A stretch of DNA of 64,000 bases from an uncultured Clostridia bacterium (GTDB lineage Bacteria > Bacillota > Clostridia > Oscillospirales > Ruminococcaceae): the NCBI GenBank assembly GCA_947629905.1, contig CANRFM010000006.1, positions 31,451-95,450 on the forward strand, in the 5' to 3' direction. Shown here piece by piece: positions 62,423-64,000 of this stretch. The position numbers and the translations under genes are program-made. Below the pieces are notes generated by a model that saw only the letters and a list, made by a program, of their open reading frames with translations, did not search any database and was not told the origin of the DNA. Each line of letters starts with the position of its first letter. Position 1 is the first letter of the stretch.

Positions 62423-62686
62423 ATGAAAGTAACAGTTAAAAATGGAACGATAGATGAAAAGGAAAAACAGGCTTACATTGAGCACGTTAAGGAAAAATAC
62501 CCGAAGAAACAAATAGAGGAGCTTATCATCACACTTGACGGTGATTATGTTGGCCTTGAAACACATTTTTCGGATATTCCCTTTATGCGGATAAGAAGAA
62601 TCACAGGATATCTTGTTGGTACTCTTGATAGATTCAATAACGGAAAACGTGCTGAAGAAGCTGATCGTGTAAAACATTCTGTTTGA
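62423..62686 (+). CDS. Small protein resembling the NrdD C-terminal tail
   Basis: 87 residues from the ATG at 62423 (CAGGAGAT ahead). The C-terminal part RIRRITGYLVGTLDRFNNGK followed by RAEEADRVKHS matches the end of anaerobic ribonucleotide reductases (R-x-x-G-Y-x3-x-D/R-x-N-x-G-K-x2-E-x2-R-V). The N-terminal part (HVKEKYPKKQIEELIITLDG) does not belong to NrdD, and the catalytic Gly radical and zinc cysteines are absent. It could be a stand-alone tail-like protein that interacts with the reductase, by inference. Confidence 0.5.
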   Translation: MKVTVKNGTIDEKEKQAYIEHVKEKYPKKQIEELIITLDGDYVGLETHFSDIPFMRIRRITGYLVGTLDRFNNGKRAEEADRVKHSV

Positions 62687-62699
62687 AAAAGGTGATATT

Positions 62700-64000
62700 A
62701 TGCCAAGAGAACTTTGGAATGAGGGCAGAGTAGTTGGATACTCTGCCTATGAAATGTATGTTAGACACCATTGTTCAGTTGATCCCGACCATTCTCCTGC
62801 TTCTGAAAAAGAATGGCTTGCCTCAATGATGGCTATGGGTTCTTCTATGTTGCTTAGAATCGGTACTGAGGGTAATGAGAATATAGAGGGAGAGCATATT
62901 GTAGACATTCAACTTCCTGCTGACAGCAGACTTTGTGCAGCTAATAACATCATTGCTTCCTATTTCAGCGGAAAGGGTTCTGTGACCGGAAGTGAAAATT
63001 CTACAGGCTGGGCTACTAAAGTAACTGATTATGGAACTTTGATTGATAATGAACAGTTAAAGCATCCGAATGTAGAAGTAAATAAAGATATAGACACAAA
63101 TAATGTTCCACCAAAATCTGAAAAAGGTGGTCTTGATGAATCTGCGGTTGAGGGTATACGTGAGTATATGAAAATCACAGACGGCATTGTAATTCAACCG
63201 GGTACGTGGACAACAAATTTGAACAAACCGCCTTATGAGGACTTTAAGCCAGAACTTTCAAAAGCACCTACCATAAGACTTTCATTCAGTGATAGGATCA
63301 ATAAGCCTTTTTATGTTCTATTCACAGGATTTACCAATAGGACTGTTGTTGACGGTCAGACAGGTTTTGAAACCGCAGTGAACACTAAATCACCTGCTGA
63401 TGGAGATTTTCTCGGACCATGGGCATTCCCTTGGGCTGCTAAAATATTCTTCCATGTTCCTACATCGTTCATAAGCTATTATATGGACAACAATTATAGC
63501 AGAAAACTTCCAAATGACGGAGAAGATACAAAGGTAGATTCAGATGCAGTTGTAGATATGTCTACTACAAATCCAGCTGAATATTATGAGAAAACAAAAA
63601 TTTATCAATCATCTGCAATTGGTGTAGATGTGACAAATATTCACACTCTAAAGAAAGATGCTGCTGTTCTTGCTACATACAGAAGTCATAAGAGTGATGA
63701 ATCTACAAGTAAAACTGAAAAACTTCCGCCGGCACTGTATGGTGCTGTTGTCAGTCAAAAGGGAGAAACCAAATACAATCCAATTGATACTGTAGCTCCC
63801 GGTACTGTGAAACTGTATCATATTACAGGTGATTTAACAGATACTAAAGCAAAGGAAATGGTTGAGTATCTTGAAAAGAACACACCATATAACTATGGAT
63901 TTTATCGTGACGGAACAAGCTATGTTGTATATGAGTATGATTCATCCGAAACTGCCAGAATTGCCGGAAACAATTATATTCCTGTTTCCGATGATAAGAC
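62700..64000 (+). CDS. Large protein of unknown function (possible virion structural), 3' end outside window
   Basis: At least 433 codons, open from the ATG at 62700 (AAAGGTGAT ahead) to the window edge. N-terminus RELWNEGRVVGYSAYEMYVR, then EKEWLASMMAMGSSMLLRIG. The rest is Thr/Ser/Tyr-rich with beta-type stretches, e.g. TIRLSFSDRINKPFYVLFTG and TVKLYHITGDLTDTKAKEMV; DGDFLGPWAFPWAAKIFF is aromatic. There is no signal peptide. Size, composition and position after ThyX and the ligase suggest a phage structural or tail-type protein; no family is recognised, so this is inference. Confidence 0.6.
   Translation, partial: MPRELWNEGRVVGYSAYEMYVRHHCSVDPDHSPASEKEWLASMMAMGSSMLLRIGTEGNENIEGEHIVDIQLPADSRLCAANNIIASYFSGKGSVTGSENSTGWATKVTDYGTLIDNEQLKHPNVEVNKDIDTNNVPPKSEKGGLDESAVEGIREYMKITDGIVIQPGTWTTNLNKPPYEDFKPELSKAPTIRLSFSDRINKPFYVLFTGFTNRTVVDGQTGFETAVNTKSPADGDFLGPWAFPWAAKIFFHVPTSFISYYMDNNYSRKLPNDGEDTKVDSDAVVDMSTTNPAEYYEKTKIYQSSAIGVDVTNIHTLKKDAAVLATYRSHKSDESTSKTEKLPPALYGAVVSQKGETKYNPIDTVAPGTVKLYHITGDLTDTKAKEMVEYLEKNTPYNYGFYRDGTSYVVYEYDSSETARIAGNNYIPVSDDK

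Overview
The window looks like the chromosome of a Gram-positive, cellulosome-bearing gut or rumen clostridium close to Ruminococcus. The reasons are: a cohesin protein at the left edge, three proteins ending in type-I-like dockerins, a sortase-type surface protein, forespore genes (spoVAD/spoVAE), RNase Y, and many promoters of the form TTGCAA/TTGACA-17-TATAAT. Genus and species are inference; no rRNA is present.

Layout. 1-8.3 kb: an edge-truncated secreted cohesin protein, a CapA-like lipoprotein, a three-gene ExbB/ExbD-like membrane operon diverging from a small ribbon-helix-helix gene across a palindrome-rich spacer, an OmpR-type two-component pair and CTP synthase. 8.3-17.3 kb: a ROK-type regulator, an AEC permease, an O-antigen-ligase-like protein, RNase Y, an aspartate-type aminotransferase and spoVAD-spoVAE behind a sigma-G-like promoter. 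17.3-25 kb: a membrane XRE regulator, sodium-pump decarboxylase gamma and beta subunits, a dockerin protein and an ECF sigma/anti-sigma pair, interspersed with copies of a palindromic repeat family; two copies form a near-identical inverted pair around tandem hairpins. 25-30.8 kb: a complete-looking thiSGH-tenI-thiE-thiD-thiC operon under a TPP riboswitch with its own terminator.

30.8-42.7 kb: an internally deleted IS, a sirtuin, cardiolipin synthase, a DUF4352-like lipoprotein, TadA, a degenerate CPBP membrane protein, a cohesin-plus-dockerin protein, a sugar-nucleotide epimerase-like protein, an orphan solute-binding lipoprotein, MnmA and NadA. 42.7-56.2 kb: a ~2300-residue sortase-anchored protein whose von Willebrand A domain appears split by LamG-like domains, a dockerin-bearing beta-helix polysaccharide-lyase-like protein with a CBM6-like module, nadE-pyrE, and tRNA-His.

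56.2-64 kb: visibly AT-richer, foreign DNA. A second copy of the IS is cut inside its second ORF exactly where a large serine recombinase gene begins; the recombinase takes its last codons and stop from the IS. Behind it lie a RelB-like antitoxin, an NAD-dependent DNA ligase, several unknown small genes, ThyX, an NrdD-tail-like protein and a large CDS running off the right edge. This reads as the left end of a phage-like integrated element whose attachment site was an IS copy; the other end is outside the window.

Most interesting leads: the IS-embedded attachment site, the ExbBD-like operon in a monoderm, the split-VWA surface protein, the repeat family with its inverted pair, the sigma-G promoter in front of a spoVAC-less spoVA unit, and an RBS-masking hairpin in the phage-like region.
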